Source of the DNA: Antrodiella citrinella
Taxonomy: Eukaryota; Basidiomycota; Agaricomycetes; Polyporales; Steccherinaceae
Assembly: GCA_004802725.1 (NCBI GenBank)
Contig: SGPM01000257.1
Span: 1-39,870, forward strand
Length of the DNA: 39,870 bases
Direction: 5' to 3'
Shown here one piece after another: positions 38,043 to 39,870 of this stretch. Each line of letters opens with the position of its first letter. Positions within the stretch are counted from its first letter, which is position 1. The translations under genes and the position numbers were made by a program. The notes beneath the pieces were generated by a model. The model had not been told where the DNA came from. It saw nothing but the letters and a program-made list of their open reading frames with translations, and ran no database searches.

Positions 38043-39870
38043 ATGTCGCTCCTTTCTCCAGCAGAGACACTCGCCTTCAACGGCTTCCTGTCCTCCGTCG
38101 ATTACACAGACGTACTCGACTCAGAATGGTCCGCGCTTTCTTCCCAGCTCGCACCCCCGAGAGGCAAGGAGGCTCTCACAAAGGCGACCAAAGATTTGAT
38201 GAGTCTGGAACCCCAGCTGCACGATAGTCCTAGTACAAGTACCCGGCCCACCTTGCCCTCTCCATCTCCGTCCCCATCTCCCCCTCCCTCTGCTTCCTCG
38301 TCCTCTCCCAAACACAAATCACGGAAGATGCAGACCGCTACCGCTTCAGCACCGACGTCCGCCTCGTCTATCATGAATGCATGGCCACCCTTCGCATCCC
38401 CCTCCGACCCGAGCAGTCACCATCACCATTCACTCAACGGCTACCACCATCGCTACACGTATGGCTTCGGTACGCCCTCTCATACACGCACAGACTTCGC
38501 GACTACTGCGCATCGTCTCTCGGGATTGTACGCCAATCCCTTCGACACTGCTGTGCACGGCCTCCCCCTTCCATACCCGCACACACACACCGAGTCTTCT
38601 CTCCGACATAGAGCGGCCTCCATAACCTCCCCATCCCCTACCTCTTCCACTCAAAGCCACTTTGCTCTTCCACCTCTGCCGGACTATGGCCAGCAACATC
38701 ATTCACACTCGCACTCGCCTACCTACTCCAACCCGGACTCCGGACTGCAGCAACATCAATCACGTCCGCAACACCCGGGTATCACGTCTGTCGTGTCTGC
38801 GCCGTCTGTCCTCTCACAACGACCGTCCGCCACCACCAAGCGGTCGCTACCGACCGACAACGACTCCGATGCCTCCTCCGGCACGACCAGCCAGCACCTC
38901 AAACGGCAGCGTCGGCCATCGACGACGCCCTCGGCCGACGGCTCAACCCCCTCAACCCCCTCACAGCTGAACCCGCCGGCGGGCCAGCGTCAAGCGCTCT
39001 TGAGCCCGAGCCAGAAACGCGCGAACCACATCCAGAGCGAGCAGAAGCGGCGGGCGAATATTCGGCGTGGCTACGAGGCGCTGTGCGAGGTCGTTCCTGC
39101 CCTTAGAGAAGCCATCAGGGCTGAGGAAGAGAGTTTGGCTGCTGCGGGTGAGTTTACCGTCCCGTTTCCAGGCTACCTACCATTCGTGTTCCGCCTCTAT
39201 TCCTTGCTGGTCCTCCGTTGTCCTAGTTATGGTGCACGGGTCCTGGTGTTGGGTCGTGTTCGCATTATACTCCATTCGTGGTTGCTCTTAGCCTCTCCAC
39301 CTCCGTCGTGCCGCTGCGGTCTCATTCCGCTCTTTTGCCTTCTGATCCCAATTTGTATGGTCGCTGATCTCAGAATTTCCCCCTTCTTCTTCTTGTGCTC
39401 CAATCTATCTGGACGGCGAACTGACAAAATCTCTTTCCAGAAGAGGAGAAAGCGAGTTTCAAGTCGCGGGGAAGCTCACGGAAGAAGGGCAAGGGCAAGG
39501 CGGCGAAGGATGACGGACCGGCGGCGTTGGACGGACGTGCGGGGCCGAGGAGCGAGAACGTTGTCTTGCAGCAAAGTGAGTTATACTTCCTCCGACACCT
39601 ACCTATCCCATTCCTACCGTACCCACGTTCCCCCCCTCCGCGCTTTTTTTTTGCCAAATGGAAACTGACGTACGGATCGTCGGCGCAGCGATCGACCACT
39701 TGCAAGGCCTCCTCTCTGACCGCCAAAACCTTGCGCAACGCCTCGCGTACGCGCGATCGACGCTCTCTGCGCAGAGCCCGTCGCATCCGGCGCTCCGAGT
39801 CTCCCCAGAGCACACTACGGCAGGGACACTCGAGAACGGGGCGGGGGCGTACGAGGAGAGCGGCGTGGCG
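38043..39870 (+). CDS. bHLH transcription factor (partial, runs off window)
   Basis: Exons 38043-39147, 39441-39575 and 39689 to the window end give at least 474 residues in frame. A long Ser/Pro/His-rich region (about 60-310) precedes the basic helix-loop-helix domain. The basic region, 324-342, contains NHIQSEQKRRANIRR with His329, Glu333 and Arg337 at the positions that specify the class B E-box CACGTG. Helix 1 is GYEALCEVVPALREAIR; helix 2, formed across two splices, is ENVVLQQTIDHLQGLLSD and continues into a leucine-zipper-like heptad stretch. The basic region resembles the Mlx/Max branch. The loop between the helices is expanded to about 45 residues, rich in Lys and Gly. The first intron is 293 nt, far longer than its neighbours. 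It should be nuclear; targets unknown. The C-terminus is outside the window. Confidence 0.88.

Overview
The window looks like nuclear DNA of a mushroom-type basidiomycete (Agaricomycetes). Almost every gene is cut by many short introns of about 45-75 nt with GTRNGT donors, genes lie close together on both strands, and the families are typical of filamentous basidiomycetes: a Zn2Cys6 regulator, an ABCC pump, a divergent G-alpha, an S28 peptidase, F-box/LRR-type paralogues and a FEX fluoride channel. I rebuilt gene models by eye from splice signals, frame continuity and family motifs. For all multi-exon models the summed exon lengths are divisible by three.

Layout. 412-2184 (-) is a C2-domain, proline-rich protein of the Inn1/Fic1 cytokinesis type. 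2854-9045 (+) is a 34-exon ABCC (Yor1-like) ABC transporter of 1458 aa. 9570-13472 (-) is a 12-exon Zn2Cys6 transcription factor of 1081 aa, convergent with the transporter. A 2.3-kb divergent intergenic region follows. Two tandem single-pass membrane proteins come next: 15783-17225 (+), function unknown, and 18489-19604 (+), ending in an SH3 domain. 21011-23312 (-) is a divergent G-protein alpha subunit (512 aa), and 23559-24403 (+) is a PPIL3-type cyclophilin that shares a 246-bp divergent promoter with it. 25390-27572 (-) is a secreted S28 serine peptidase. 28161-29792 (-) is the WD-repeat protein ASA1. 29980-31719 (-) and 33489-35371 (-) are F-box paralogues flanking a FEX-type fluoride exporter at 32013-33295 (+). 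A decayed third F-box fragment lies at about 35442-35640. After a gene-poor stretch, with a possible small gene at 37104-37593 (-), a bHLH transcription factor starts at 38043 (+) and runs off the window.

The genes do not form one pathway, and I see no biosynthetic cluster, transposon, tRNA or rRNA. Signalling and membrane genes recur: the G-alpha, the SH3 membrane protein, the second membrane protein and the C2 protein.

The strongest observations are these. The G-alpha has Ala at both positions equivalent to Ras Gly12 and Gln61, carries a helical-domain insertion of roughly 110 residues and lacks a lipidation site. The transporter is split into 34 exons, including coding micro-exons of 7, 15, 16 and 21 nt, one of which encodes the second Walker B. 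The F-box family has duplicated locally around the fluoride channel. The bHLH domain has an expanded loop with an unusually long intron that stays open to translation. The cyclophilin has a coding exon consisting only of ATG.
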